The notes beneath the pieces were generated by a model. That model made no database searches. It was not told where the DNA came from and worked only from the letters and a program-made list of their open reading frames with translations. The position numbers were made by a program, and so were the translations under genes. A DNA stretch of 64,000 nt from Archegozetes longisetosus (taxonomy: Eukaryota > Arthropoda > Arachnida > Sarcoptiformes > Trhypochthoniidae), in the NCBI GenBank assembly GCA_018873245.2, contig JAEMBT020000008.1, forward strand, positions 15,996,090 to 16,060,089, read 5' to 3'. Within the stretch, counting starts at the first letter, position 1. Each line of letters opens with the position of its first letter. Positions 52,155-64,000 of this stretch are shown here, one piece after another.

Positions 52155-53944
52155 TATGTAATGTTTGAAAGTTGTTTACGCGATTCGAGTTTATATTGAA
52201 TTTGGATTATCTTAAATAATAAATCAAAAAACGTTTTTACGTATTTTGGCGAATAGTTTCTAAGTATGATATAATCTTTTGTGTACAAAATAAATTGCTT
52301 GTAAATTAAGGAAAATGAAATTGTGAAAATCCTCAAGGTTATGGTTGACATCATATCTTTGATACAATTTAACCAAATATTGTATTCTGATATTAGATTA
52401 ATCATATCACTTGGTTTTATTGGACTATAGTTATAAAATTTCACTCAGTAATTTTTGCCCGATGGTCCTCTTCAGCAGTTCATTCAGTGAAAATTGCCTA
52501 ACTTCTGATCAATTATGATTCTTGGCTATTTGAGCCATCAATTCTACAGGAAAAGAAGTTTAAAACATTATCTCAAACCATCACGCGACAGAGTTATGGG
52601 TTATGAAGGAGGGCAGAGGCCAGTTTGTCAGAAATTGGATTCCATTTTGGCGAGTTAGTTTAGCTGAACCCCTCATCTACTTAACCCCAAGTTTTACTAC
52701 GGGTTTTTTAACATGAGGACATAATGAAAGATGGTTCTCTTCAAACATTTATATGACATTCTTCTAAAAAATTGCTGTGTCAGCTTAATAATTTAACCTA
52801 GGTCAGAATAGTGTTAGATTGAGAAGGAGCCTGAAGTTATCCTCGACTTGGGTTAAATTGTCTTAGTGGAGGAGCGGTGGCCTCTATGTAGCACTTCATA
52901 GGGATAAATGAAAACGTGAATGAGACAATTAAAAAACTTAGAGATGAAAGAATGAGTTGAAAAATCGGATTTAGGCACGATCTACTTGCCAGAATGGCAT
53001 TCTGCTAAACTGATACCAGCAGTGAAGAAGTGCGGGCTCTAGTTTTAATACATTATGGTTTAAAGAGTCTTTCGATGAAAAATAAATTATTTGAATGCCA
53101 TATTTTGAACAAGGCTATTATCTAATTTGATTAGCTTCTATTCAGTTAAAGCTATTTTTATAGCTGTAAGCCTTAATATTGCCATAAATTTCAGAATAAT
53201 ATCCGTCACTCTATACAAACTCGTTCTATATAGTATGAAATTTCTGATTTTAGATTATTTCAATTGAACATAAATCACTCTATCTTGCTCATAAGTTTTA
53301 ATGCTTTCTCCAGTCAAAAACGTATTGGAGATCAGACCTATTATTTGATTGAACGAACTAAAATCATTTCCTAAGTAAGTTATTTAAACATATTATCCAT
53401 AAGTGATTACTTCACAGAGTGATTGAAAAAGACTCTAATTTAGGATTTGCATTTCTGATGTATGAAAATGTCTCAATCATATCGTTAAGGTTCTACGTGA
53501 AAACATTTATAAAGAAATAAATCTATTTGCAATCAGTGAAAATTTAATGTAATATTAACGAAATTTAAGATAATCAAAGAGTTTACAAGAAGGTTATAAA
53601 TTATATTAAAAATATGTGCACATAAATGTGATACGAAAACTTTAAGAGTAATTTGAACTGAACCCATTCTAGAAAATTGCAACTTTCAATACGTAAAGAT
53701 AGAACTTAGATTGTTATTTGTATTCTAAAGCTCGATATTATTCTATTCATAATTTTTGAATTAAAGTAACTCAAATTGAATAGCTATTGATACAAAAGAA
53801 TAGAATGTTTAATAAATAGCAGCACTTAGTTATTTTTCAAGACAAGTCTGTAAAGCATAAAGAATATTAAACAATAACCATAAACTTTTACCAACTTTAC
53901 ATCTTCTCGGGACTACATTAACGTAGTCTTTTAACAAATGCAAA
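52155..53944. other. Intergenic, 1.8 kb
   Basis: The block at about 52590-53040 is less AT-rich than its surroundings. It has one weak inverted pair (TTAACCCCAAG near 52683, CTTGGGTTAA near 52847). No gene recognised. Confidence 0.35.
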
Positions 53945-55530
53945 TCAAGTTGATATTGAAGCTCCGCTTAAAATATATTCGTGATTAGGACTAATGGCTA
54001 CGATATTAATGAAAACTGCTATTTCGGTATCTGACATAGGTTTATAGTTGATTATTTTGTTGCTAACATCAGGCACTCCAAGCGCTTCATTTGGCTCAGT
54101 TAAATTTGCAGCGCTTGGAACAGAATCATTAGTAAAGAAATATTTTGCCGTTTGCATCGCCACAAGACAATAATAGTGACTGTATTGACAAATGAATATA
54201 GACACACTTGTTCGCAATGTCGTAATTGTGTTACTTGTGTGATAGTGATGAGCCATTTGAATCTTTTATCCTCATTAAACTAACCATCATTTTCCGGATC
54301 GGTGATAACAATGTGCCGTTTGTATCGAAGTGCTATTAACTTTAGTTTCTCATCGATCAGTATCAGACCTTCGACATGCTTTGTTTTCTCAGGTAACTCT
54401 ATTGTTTGCATATGATTTTAATGAGTTGCAATGGGAAGGTTTCTAATTAACAAATTGCTGTCATGATCAGCAGCTACAATACATTAAACTGAACTGAAAA
54501 ACCCAAACTAACAATTCTATCATTACAATTTAATTCTAACATCTTTTTAGCAATCATTGAAGATAGCACTTAATTCAGTTTCATTTTAGTCCAGTTGAGT
54601 TGCCATAACATTACCTTTCGGTTAGAACTCCCACTAAATAAATGATTCGTTCTCTTGGGATCAAAAAGTAAACAATTGATTGAATTGACATGATACGCAA
54701 CTTTGAAGTAGCTGTTCATTTTGTTTTCATTTAGAAATAAAACGTTAGATTGTTTGCTATCTTTTTTTAGTGCCTCAACCGCTAATGTCTGATAGACTGA
54801 TATCTCTTGTTTTTTCAATTTTGATCGTAATAAGAAAGTATCGCACGCAATGCAATTAAACTTTTCCAATTGATTATTGTCTTCATAGCGTTTAGCAATA
54901 TATCAATTTTTCAAATCGATAATGTTGGCCGTATTTCCGCCACAAGTCGCCACTGTTTCATTTCCAGAATATTTTCTTACCTTCGGTTTAGACCGAATAT
55001 CCCAAATGAGTGCAATCGAGTCATTTTGATCACATTTGTGGGAGTGCTCTCCAAGAATATATATCAGTTCATATAGAGATCATCGGTTTGAATAAGTATT
55101 TTTTCGACTTGTACGCGTCTGACTCCATTACCGTTTAGTGCAGGACATTTTTTCAACTCTTCCATTCTAATTTGTTCCCCGTTTTTGTTTACTGATTTTT
55201 TATATGTCTTAGTTTTGAGGACGACTTTGACCGCGAGATGATAATAGTATTGGCACTGAGTTGACCAATTTCATGAGCAATAGCTTGAACTAATGTATCA
55301 ACTTTTGAATCATTAAATTGAATCGTATCTTCAATTTATTTGAAAGTTAAGATACCATAAAACAAGTCTAGAATATTTGACTTGACAATAGTTCAGGGGT
55401 TTCTATATTTGAGGGCGATCCTGCAGTCGGCACTCTTTTAGTAATATCACTCAATTGACTTTTCAATTTTTTGTCAATCAATTGTTCGATTTTGTGTAGA
55501 TTTAGCTTCATTAATAGGACCATATTTTCT
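53945..55530 (-). pseudogene. Decayed WD-repeat gene, LRWD1/ORCA-like
   Basis: On the minus strand, WD-type blocks appear in the order of LRWD1's propeller: GEHSHKCDQNDSIALIWDIRSKP, split here as EHSHKCDQND and ALIWDIRSKP, then ETVATCGGNTANIIDLKN (about 54900-55060), then after an in-frame TGA, NSINCLLFDPKRTNHLFSGSSN with VMLWQL (54570-54690). A last-blade-like FINIVAISPNHEYILSGAS ends near 53950. Between these, frames change and further stops occur, with no convincing GT-AG pairs. The upstream part (55400-55530) gives a coil-like KLNLHKIEQLIDKKLKSQL. LRWD1 stabilises the origin recognition complex on chromatin. The family call rests on recalled motif order and is tentative; another WD protein is possible. 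Confidence 0.42.
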
Positions 55531-58122
55531 TAATAGGCTTTCAGTGATATTAGACTTTAGTTTAGGATTGAATATCATGAAGAGTTGGAGCTAACCTATC
55601 ATTAAATATGATGTTTCTATTAGTAATTACTTAAAATTCTGTCATTCATATACGGTATGTGCCGTTAACTTCTCAATTCAGATATTGAGTGCAAGTTTTG
55701 TTTCATATTACGTACGTATCGATCCGACTTATGAACCAAGTTTGAAGCCAATCAACGAGGAGATTGTCCCACAATCATTATTTTTCGTTCAAAAATACAT
55801 ATAGTATTAAATACGATGTTTTCAATAATTAGAACCGCAAACGTTAGAAAACTAAAATTAAACACTCAAAATAAAATCGAAAAGTAACTTGTGAAACTTT
55901 AAATAGGTTAAAAGAGTTAAATCTTGTTTGGAAAATAATGGGTAATATTTTGAACATATGCTATAAAAGTATTTAATTACTGTTTGTAATTACTAATTCT
56001 AATGTTAAATTTGATTGTTAAAAATTTGCATGAAAATGTCAAGTTTTCAATGAACCAGTAATTTGTTTGACATCTGACTAAAATATCGTAATATATTCCA
56101 GCCTTAACTGTCTTATCTTCATTTAGAAGTTAACAGCACATAATGTAGTATTCTTGACAAAATGTGAAAAACGTATAAAAATATCTGCTTTGACGTATAG
56201 CAGGCAAAATCTTTATAAAAACAGTTTACAAAAGATTAACCACTTTAAATCAGTTATTCCAGAGTCAGTCATATCTTATTAGTTTAGATAAAATAATGTA
56301 TTTCCTGGATTAAGTAATGTATCGGTTCAACTCATCCATAGTTCAGTTTTGATTGTTTTCAAACTTATGATTTAGCCAAATTTGTAGAGTGTGTAATGTA
56401 AGAAAAAACGCTTTACAGACAAGTATATATTTTCAAAATATCTTCGACATTATATGAAGGAATAGTATAATATATGCTATATACTGCGTATTTGCGCCAC
56501 ATGTTCGCCGTTAAATTTGTTTAATTTTGGCAAACTTGTGACAACCCAATTGGGAACTGTTGTACCATATTTGTTGCCACTTACGTCGAGCTTTCAGAGT
56601 GATTGCAATCACTGTCAAGAAAGTCAAGTCTGAAATATCGTTTATCTCAAGTTTAGTTTTTCGAGATAAAGCGAATATATGTTTTGCAAACTTGATATAC
56701 CGGTTAAAATTTTATGTCAAAAACGGACAAATTTCCAAATTTGTTGTTCGCATTAAAACGAGGGGATGGTAACTGGTCACTATTGAGAGGTACCTTAAAA
56801 CTCGTCACAATCTCCAAAAGTATTTTTATTGACTTAACTCCTATAGTTAAGACTAAATTTTGAAAAATGTTCGTGTTTTAATGTGGACTAACGAGAAAGA
56901 TCGAATAACTGAACTAACAAATATTTGATGAATGGTCTAAAGTTTTCACAAATTGTCCAAAGATTGATAAAATGCATAAAATGGCACTTAGCAAACGTTG
57001 ACTCATGAAATGGTCAATTTTTAATTAAAATAGATCTGTTACATAAATTTGAAATTAAATTAAAGATTATTTATTCGATGACTACTTCAATATTTGATGC
57101 ATTAGTATTTAATAGAACTTAAGTGCAAAATATAAGTAAAATAATAGCAATCAAATTTTTTCCTTTGTATTATTTGAAATTTGATTCGTATCGTAACAAT
57201 CGTGGAGTCTCCAAGTCAAATTGTTTCGTGGCTTAGAACGTTGACTTGCCTTAAATAGGATGCTTTAATTAAAACCTAATCGTTCACGATTTGATGCCTG
57301 TATTCGTCAATCGAGGAATCGAACTTACATTGGCTTCATACTAGAAAAGCTCAAAACTTGCAAACAATTTCTATTTCTATATATGTACACAGATGACCGA
57401 CTCTCTTATCTCGTGATTTTAAATGATCAGAATCAATATGAACCATAATTTTGAGGAATTGAATAGCAGTTTTATCAAAAACTTGAGTAAATATTTAAAT
57501 TTGTCATAGATTTAAATAAAATAAAATTGAAGTTATTGGGCATCACTAATCACATAACAACGATGTTGAGCCATTCGGAATAATTACTATTTCTGTGATT
57601 CGAGGTTTAAATTGAATTGACACTGATTGTCAGAATCAACTCATACTATTTGTCTATTCATTTGGCTTTAAAAATGCGAAATTAAACTTTAAGAGTATTC
57701 AAACTTAGAGCGAATTAAGTGAAGCGTTCAATGCTAAAAATAGTTGCATTCAATCAAATATATGAAAAAATTTAATGAAATAGTGATGCAAACAGAGTTT
57801 TGCGAAATATACTCTCAAAACTAGTTCATATATTAAATACAAAAATTATTTAAAATATATTTTCGGTTAGAAATTTATAAACAAACAAACGAGTCATTTA
57901 ACGACAAATATTGCATTCAAATCACAAGTTAAAGAGAATATAAAATGTAAGACAGTTGTTTTGCGATTGATTACTGAAACTAATCAGAAAACCATCAGTT
58001 GGTAGTTCCGAAACAGTACTGTTTAACTGCAATTTGCTCTTCTCATGTAGCGACTTGTCGCCTCCTACACTGCGATATCGGTTGCAGACTAGTCTTTAAC
58101 CCATTCTTCAGTGTTTGTTATA
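55531..58122. other. Intergenic, 2.6 kb
   Basis: AT-rich with chance frames only. Nothing recognised. Confidence 0.4.
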
Positions 58123-58790
58123 TTACATTTTAGTGAAGCTGAGCATCGATTGCCTCTTGGATTGATTTTGATGAGAAACTGGCTCTTTTTGATCTAATTT
58201 TCCACTTGTTTGACTAATCGTGACTTTGCCTTGCATTGAATCCATTGACTGTTTGTTCGTAAGATTGTTCGAACGAACTTGTTCGTATCGGTCAGCGTTA
58301 CGCAACACAATACCAGTTGCAGTGCGTTTGTGATCTGCACGATTAAATCAGTTGCAAATTTAGCTTTTTTGTCAAACTAATTAATCTTAAATGCAAAGCT
58401 TTTCTCTAAAGCAAAGGATTTTTCTAATTAAAATTTAATGCCAATAATTGAAAACTTTAAGTGAAATAAAATCTTAACCGAAATTACAAATTAATTAAAA
58501 ATAAAACAGCGTCTAAATGTACAGACTGTCAAACCAGTGACACTTCGGTTTGATGTTTCTGAGTCAGTTCTCGATACCCATTACGACAAATTTATAAATC
58601 TTTAGATTAAACGATATTTCGTCAAAATGACAGGTGAATCTGGCTGTCTTCATATACATTGGTAGAAAGCACTATGATTGCAGCTGAACAGACAAACGCC
58701 ATGAACAAGTAAACGACATAAACAACGCTTGATACCGTTAGGTGCTTCCAATTGATTAGCACTTGTAGCAATTTGAACTAATTCAAAATC
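58123..58790 (-). other. Exon-like pieces of an unassigned gene or pseudogene
   Basis: A minus-strand frame at 58123-about 58337 starts after a possible 3' splice site (TTTAATCGTGCAG) and encodes HKRTATGIVLRNADRYEQV, then a Gln/Ser/Lys-rich tail to a stop. About 300 bp upstream, a frame ending at about 58625 encodes one hydrophobic membrane-like segment (VVYVVYLFMAFVCSAAIIVL). The two may belong to one small membrane protein, but no donor gives a matching phase. Not recognised. Confidence 0.2.
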
Positions 58791-61700
58791 CATTATTAAT
58801 GATAATAATTAATTGGTAGTCAATGACTGAATAATGAATTAGTACTGCTTCGATTGGACCTGTAAAGTTAGATAACTGTTAACTTTGAAGCGAACACTTA
58901 AGCGACTGAAAATGTGCTATCAACTATTAGAGTGTTGCGACGCAAGCTACTATTTCAAATTAATTAAATTATTTTCTCCCAATCTTGGGGTTTACTTTAA
59001 TGTTCAAATACCCGTATGTCTAATGTCTGAAAGTACTTTAGTGTTTTGGTCTTTTGCTCGAAGCAAATATTGAATGGCTAGAAAGAAAGTACGAATCAAA
59101 TCTTATTATATTCACTAAAGCATCATTATATTTGGTAGCTAAAAAATAGACATCAGATTATTTGCTATTTATTATTTTATATGATTCTCAAAGTCCAAAA
59201 TATGAGCAAAAAGATTGCGATTCAATTGATTTTGGACAAATTCTTGATTATTCTAGGACTTAGCGAGTCGGTAGCAATTATTACTACAACTGCGTTGCAC
59301 TTTTCTGCTGCAGTTCTAATTCACAACTGTCTCATTATTTTTGCGGATCGTGCTGGCAAGCACTTACTTGCCCAAGCTTTCTGTAAGATCATTTTGGTTT
59401 GTTCAACATCAATATAAGTACGAGTGCCATAATATGATGAGCGATTTATTTTAAGGTTTTCCAACTTATATATTCTGATTCTCTTATAGGGGTTATTGTC
59501 GTCTCGAGATTTAATTCGCTTTTCATGTTCTCATTCTGTCTCTTATATACAGTATATATATAAAACTACGAAAAATTCAAACTATACCTGTAAAAGATGT
59601 TGGCGTTAGGAATAGTTTGCCTTCTGAATACCTTTGCGCTGAATTACTATCAAATGTTGCGATGAGCTATTCTGAGATAATCTAATCAGTTGGATCTTTA
59701 GTTTTAATTATACAATGTGTACGCATTGAGAATCCAAGGATTCTGTTTCATATGACAAAACTACCACAAATTCTTAAAAGATTTAAATTGATTAATAAGT
59801 TAAATATATAATATCACTAATATTTAGTGTATGACCTAAAACCATCTATGGCAGATTGATAGCTTCGCGGCATGCATTACTCATATTCGATTTTATATTT
59901 AACAAGAATTTTCAAAAAAAACTAAACCTTAATATTACTTGCTTGACTAAACCTTTCAGTTCATCTTTTAATGGTTTTGTAGTCTAAGGTTAAAGCGCGC
60001 ACGATATCTCTAAACTACATACCTCTTCTTAACATCATAACAAATTGATTGCGATCAATTTCAGTGATTGGCTGACCATTAACTTGATGCACATTATTAA
60101 GAAATTGCATGTTTTGTTTTATCGTAATAACATGTGCCTTTTAGCAGAAACGTGCACAACATGTTTTTTAATACTTTACGAAGCAATCTTTTCGTAATAT
60201 TGAACTTTTACTCTTTTGATAAGACTGTCTCGTATCAGATTAGGCAAAAATTTGAAAGTCTTAGTTTCTTATATGATAGTCACAATTATTTTATGACAGG
60301 AACAACTTTATTTCTCGAGTGTACACCCTCGTAAGTAAGAGATCGATGTCATTCAATAGAATAGTTTACACTTGATAGCAAATATTTCATTTAAATTCAA
60401 GATTAACAGGTATCCAATCCGTGTTGGCCATTATCGATATGTTTGAATGAAATGCACACAACGATAGTTGACACCTGCAGATCCATCCCGATTCCAATTT
60501 AAACAACTTCACAATTATGTTGAATGGCCAAACTTTTTACGCGCTTCATAGACTAACACATCATAGACTAACGAATGGCTCTTTCGTTCAGGTTATAGTT
60601 TGAGATATTTGGACTTGATCAAAGAATAATTTGACGCCACAAAAACAAATGAAAGAATTGCTTCCTTCAAATTGAGATGTATCGATCAGTACGAATATAT
60701 CAGCAGCTCTTTATAAAAAACAATTTAGAAAAATTCTACTCAATATACCTCGATCAGTCGAGTAAATGTTTTCAAATTTTTCATCGCAGATATAATCCTT
60801 GAACTCAACCATAAGTTTGAATGAAGTCTCAAACGAAAAATAAACGAGAGGCAAATTTTACTGTTATTTTACAAAGTAGAGATTTTCTTATTGGAAATCC
60901 AGTTTTTATAAGTTAAACAGATGATCATCTAACCAAAGAAGTAAGTCTTCAAATTAGACTCATTAGTTGTTGTTGTTGTTGAGTAACTAAATTTGTTCTT
61001 ACTAAACTCAAAAGCGACATTAGTTTTTTCTCATCTTTAGGTTTAGACTGCATTGGAGTTGTTCAACTACCTGCTCAATATTAAATCGAACTTTCTGACA
61101 AACTAAACAAGTGAAACATGTCAACAAAATAGTTTAGACCAAGATCTTTGTCAATCAATAACAACAGTAGTTATTGAATCCTATTTTGACAGGTTGACCA
61201 AACAATATTAGTTGGACTATGAACGGTAATTGAAGAACTGAAGGAAGCAGTTATTACAAACTTGAAGCAAGTTAATGGCACAACATTCTGCTCTATTTCT
61301 TCATCATCGGTATAATAGTATGCATAATGTCTATTATTAGATCACTATATACAACTGTTATGAAGCTTAAACCAATGAACAAACTTGGCAAAAGTATGAT
61401 AGTCACACAAAAAATGGAACAATAGGTTTCGCTACCGATATAAAAAGTTTTTGAAAAATGCAGCCAAAGTCGATCATCAGTTTGTTCCATGTGAACGAGT
61501 CAAATAAAACAATAATAACTTGTACATTACTTATTAATATTATATCTGAACTTTAATTTGATTTTGAAATAGATATAACGCAAAGATAAAAGGTAAAATT
61601 TGTCTAGTTTCCATTAAAATAAACTCGTAAAGCTCTCACAATATTTAGAGTTGTGTCAAACTGAAAATCACTTTTGCTTTAAATTGAATCTAAACACAAA

Positions 61701-62407
61701 CTAACGTAGAATTTTGATGCTTCGGAAGCTTTTGTGTACCTGCACCATATTTTAACGTTTGGAGAATGAAAACTTTGGGAATATTGAATCTGCGAAAAAC
61801 TTTGAAGCAATTTGGACTCTATTGTAACATATGCTCCAATACACATTGTCTTATCTGTTTATATTGTAAAAATTGAAATATTCATTTTCGCTGCGCATTC
61901 AAATCTATTATTTAGATCATTTTTTTCTTAATATTAAAGTTTTGTGCGATGGCGTTATTAAAAAAGATGAGTATAAAAGAACTGCTCAATCATATTAGAA
62001 TAGAAACGTTTTTGCACCAAATATGACTCTAATGTTGCATAAAATTGCCCAACAATAAAATTCATACATCAAAACTAAACTTTAAACTTAGACATACTGT
62101 AAAAGAGCGTATAAATTGATCAAATGGTGATAGTCATTGAATGGTTGCAGCTCACAGTTTTGTAAAAATAATTTTATTAACACTATTTCAAATAAAATGT
62201 TTATCTTGGATCTCATTTATGTTTTGCATAACTGAAAAATTTAAAAAATTATAAAAAGGATAACATACCGTTAACTTATACACAAATTGAAATGAATAGC
62301 TATAAAAAATTTGACATTATATGAAACTAAGAAATAAAAATATCAGAATATAAGAAATTATCTCAATAAAGAGAGTAATGATTAGGAAAATGGCAAACTT
62401 TAAAAAA
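58791..62407. other. Gene-poor region with two weak exon candidates
   Basis: At about 59995-60110 (minus), VHQVNGQPITEIDRNQF followed by VMMLRRG and GTATGT resembles the second half of a PDZ domain ending at a splice donor; no first half was found. At 61293-61490 (minus), a hydrophobic frame with GSETYCSIFCVTIILLPSL vaguely resembles a transmembrane block of XK-related proteins. Otherwise AT-rich; a short TTG run lies at about 60970. Confidence 0.25.
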
Positions 62408-63883
62408 TTAATAACAAATCCTTCTTATGCACGAATACTTTACAATCAAATTTTTAGGGATACTTTTGTCCATTTGTTCAATTTGGTCCCTGATATCATC
62501 TGCGAAGACAACTTTGACAGTCTGTTTAGGCTTCTTATTAGCAAATTGAATACAAGCCAACATCGTTTCTGCTGATATTTTTTCGGAACGCGAGACATCG
62601 ATATAATGCAAATTGTGGCACGAATTCATGATTCTTACGAGTGAATTGTCTCCTAATTGCGGGTAAACAGATAATTTAAGACACTCTAAATGTTTGAGCT
62701 GTTCAATTGGAGAGATACAGACACGAGAGTCACTTTTGAATTGAACGTAAGTTAATTCCAATTTCAATAATTTAGGCAAAAATTGAGAGATGGCTTCAAC
62801 GCAATCATCAGTTAATGGCGTCGATTCTATTCTAAGAGTTGTTAAATTTGGGCAATTGTTCAAATGCTTGATAGAGTTGTGGCCAACAATATGTGTTTTG
62901 CTATCAATAAGTAAATGTAATTTTTGTAATTTGTTCAGTTTTGAGATACTACTGAAGAACAGATTGGCCTCGCTTTCAGTATCAACATGACCAAAAGTAG
63001 AGCAATAAAGACTTGTAATTGATTTGAGCTGATCGCCGATAATAGTGATTGATTTGATGTGATCCAAATCGAAAATTCGTAAATCACTTAATTGTTTCAA
63101 TTGTTTGTCTGCCATCAACTGAAGCGCGAATTGATTGGACACAAAACCAGGCGCTCTAATCACTCTGATCTTAGGGCTCATGTCCTTAAAACACAATCCC
63201 TTATAGTTTTGGACATCGATTTTTCGCTCAGAATTCGAGAGTAAACTGTTGAGAATAAATACTTGCACATTTTGCCACTTATTAATCATTAATGCAATAC
63301 TTTCCTCTTTCATCAGTAGATGAAAGGCCTCTAATTGAAACACTTTAATATTTGGCAACCTTTGGCACAATTCAATCACTTCTTTGGACTTAATTATGAT
63401 CTTTTTGTCGTGACAAATCACAGACAAATGCTGCAGGCCTTGTCCACAGTTATCATAAACTAATTTCAATAAATTCTTCTTAAGCGGACATTTCATCAAA
63501 CATAAATATAATACTTTTAAATTGCAATATTTTGAGATTATTTTCGATATAATTGTCCGATAAGTCGATATCTGAGCGATTTTGCACCCAATTTGAGTCA
63601 ACGAAACGATCGACAGGTGATTGCAATTTTCAATACCGAATGGTTTGTAATCGCCATATCTTTTGTGAGCCTTAGTTTGGATGTCTTCGATCAAAAGAGT
63701 TGTTTTACTCTTAAAACTACAATCAATCAATTGGTGCCATCGCTTACAAACTAATTCTGATCTCAATTTGGACTTTAAGTCCAAGTTGTCGAATATAATG
63801 ACCAGTATTTCATTTGGCAATTGATCAATTAAAATCAAACTATTATTTGATTTTAAATCAATATTGTGTTGACCGAAACACAT
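62408..63883 (-). CDS. F-box and leucine-rich-repeat protein
   Basis: Intronless, 491 aa. An F-box occupies about residues 17-55 (LIDQLPNEILVIIFDNL, CKRWHQLIDC). The rest is irregular leucine-rich repeats (LKVLYLCLMKCPL, LTTLRIESTPLTDDCVEAI, LLKLELTYVQF, LHYIDVSRSEKIS). F-box proteins bind SKP1 in an SCF ubiquitin ligase, and the LRR solenoid would bind the target. No named vertebrate FBXL is recognisable; such single-exon F-box/LRR genes are often lineage-expanded. The ATG at 63883 directly precedes the F-box and leaves a short N-terminus. Confidence 0.85.
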   Translation of the reverse strand: MCFGQHNIDLKSNNSLILIDQLPNEILVIIFDNLDLKSKLRSELVCKRWHQLIDCSFKSKTTLLIEDIQTKAHKRYGDYKPFGIENCNHLSIVSLTQIGCKIAQISTYRTIISKIISKYCNLKVLYLCLMKCPLKKNLLKLVYDNCGQGLQHLSVICHDKKIIIKSKEVIELCQRLPNIKVFQLEAFHLLMKEESIALMINKWQNVQVFILNSLLSNSERKIDVQNYKGLCFKDMSPKIRVIRAPGFVSNQFALQLMADKQLKQLSDLRIFDLDHIKSITIIGDQLKSITSLYCSTFGHVDTESEANLFFSSISKLNKLQKLHLLIDSKTHIVGHNSIKHLNNCPNLTTLRIESTPLTDDCVEAISQFLPKLLKLELTYVQFKSDSRVCISPIEQLKHLECLKLSVYPQLGDNSLVRIMNSCHNLHYIDVSRSEKISAETMLACIQFANKKPKQTVKVVFADDIRDQIEQMDKSIPKNLIVKYSCIRRICY

Positions 63884-64000
63884 TTTTCTTGATAAAAAGC
63901 GTTTAAAAGACGTAATAAACCAATCATTTAATAATAAAATGACTCAAATAATGATATTTCAATCATTTTACTTATTTGCTATGCAACACAACTTTAAAAC
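63884..64000. other. Window end
   Basis: Upstream flank of the F-box gene; nothing recognised. Confidence 0.3.

Noticed and set aside
52154-52444. 96-codon minus-strand frame upstream of the chitinase start
   Set aside because: Ile/Lys/Tyr-rich random composition; the chitinase begins with a proper signal peptide at 52154.
52681-52860. Weak inverted repeat TTAACCCCAAG / CTTGGGTTAA
   Set aside because: Only about 11 bp pair, with no extension; not enough to call an element.
54890-54910. In-frame TGA in the WD gene as a selenocysteine or read-through codon
   Set aside because: Other breaks are present in the same gene and no selenoprotein relative is known for it; decay is simpler.

Overview
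The window is nuclear DNA of an AT-rich eukaryote with small genes. Genes are split by mostly 50-100 bp GT-AG introns, with a few of 0.8-3.5 kb, and lie between 1-5 kb gene-poor stretches. The content is animal: HDAC1/2, reptin, LZTR1, peptide and adhesion GPCRs, a GH18 chitinase with a peritrophin-type chitin-binding tail, and DEG/ENaC channel relatives. A chitin-handling arthropod with a compact genome, such as a mite, fits best. This is inference; no marker in the window fixes the species.

Layout. 1-1.8 kb (+): two decayed tandem DEG/ENaC copies. 3.4-5.6 kb: non-coding inverted-repeat elements and degenerate direct repeats. 5.8-9.4 kb (-): LZTR1 (five exons, one apparent one-base frameshift). 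10.0-11.0 kb: an ~0.8 kb long-inverted-repeat element, a perfect hairpin and a GGCTC-rich cluster. 11.7-13.4 kb (-): RuvB-like 2 (reptin), divergent across 240 bp from a SAC3/GANP-domain gene at 13.6-15.0 kb (+). 15.5-18.3 kb (-): HDAC1/2 (Rpd3), eight exons. 22.7-23.5 kb (+): intronless phospholipid phosphatase. 28.3-28.45 kb: a cluster of perfect hairpins just upstream of a rhodopsin-family peptide GPCR (28.5-34.3 kb, +, six exons), whose 3.5 kb first intron holds a deleted mariner. 34.9-35.4 kb: an almost fully palindromic foldback element with a TA target duplication. 38.2-47.8 kb (-): a 15-exon adhesion GPCR with signal peptide, two cadherin repeats, FN3, two EGFs, HRM, GAIN/GPS, 7TM and tail. 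50.0-52.2 kb (-): secreted chitinase. 53.9-55.5 kb (-): a decayed LRWD1/ORCA-like WD gene. 58-61.5 kb: weak unassigned exon-like pieces. 62.4-63.9 kb (-): intronless F-box/leucine-rich-repeat gene.

The most unusual item is the adhesion GPCR. Its ectodomain (cadherin-cadherin-FN3-EGF-EGF-HRM) matches neither flamingo/CELSR (nine cadherins plus LamG) nor latrophilin, and I do not recognise it as a described class. Reptin, the SAC3 protein and HDAC1/2 form a chromatin/mRNA-export housekeeping block of about 6.5 kb. Exon joins were derived by hand from splice consensus, reading phase and family alignment from memory, and every multi-exon model below closes in phase except where stated.
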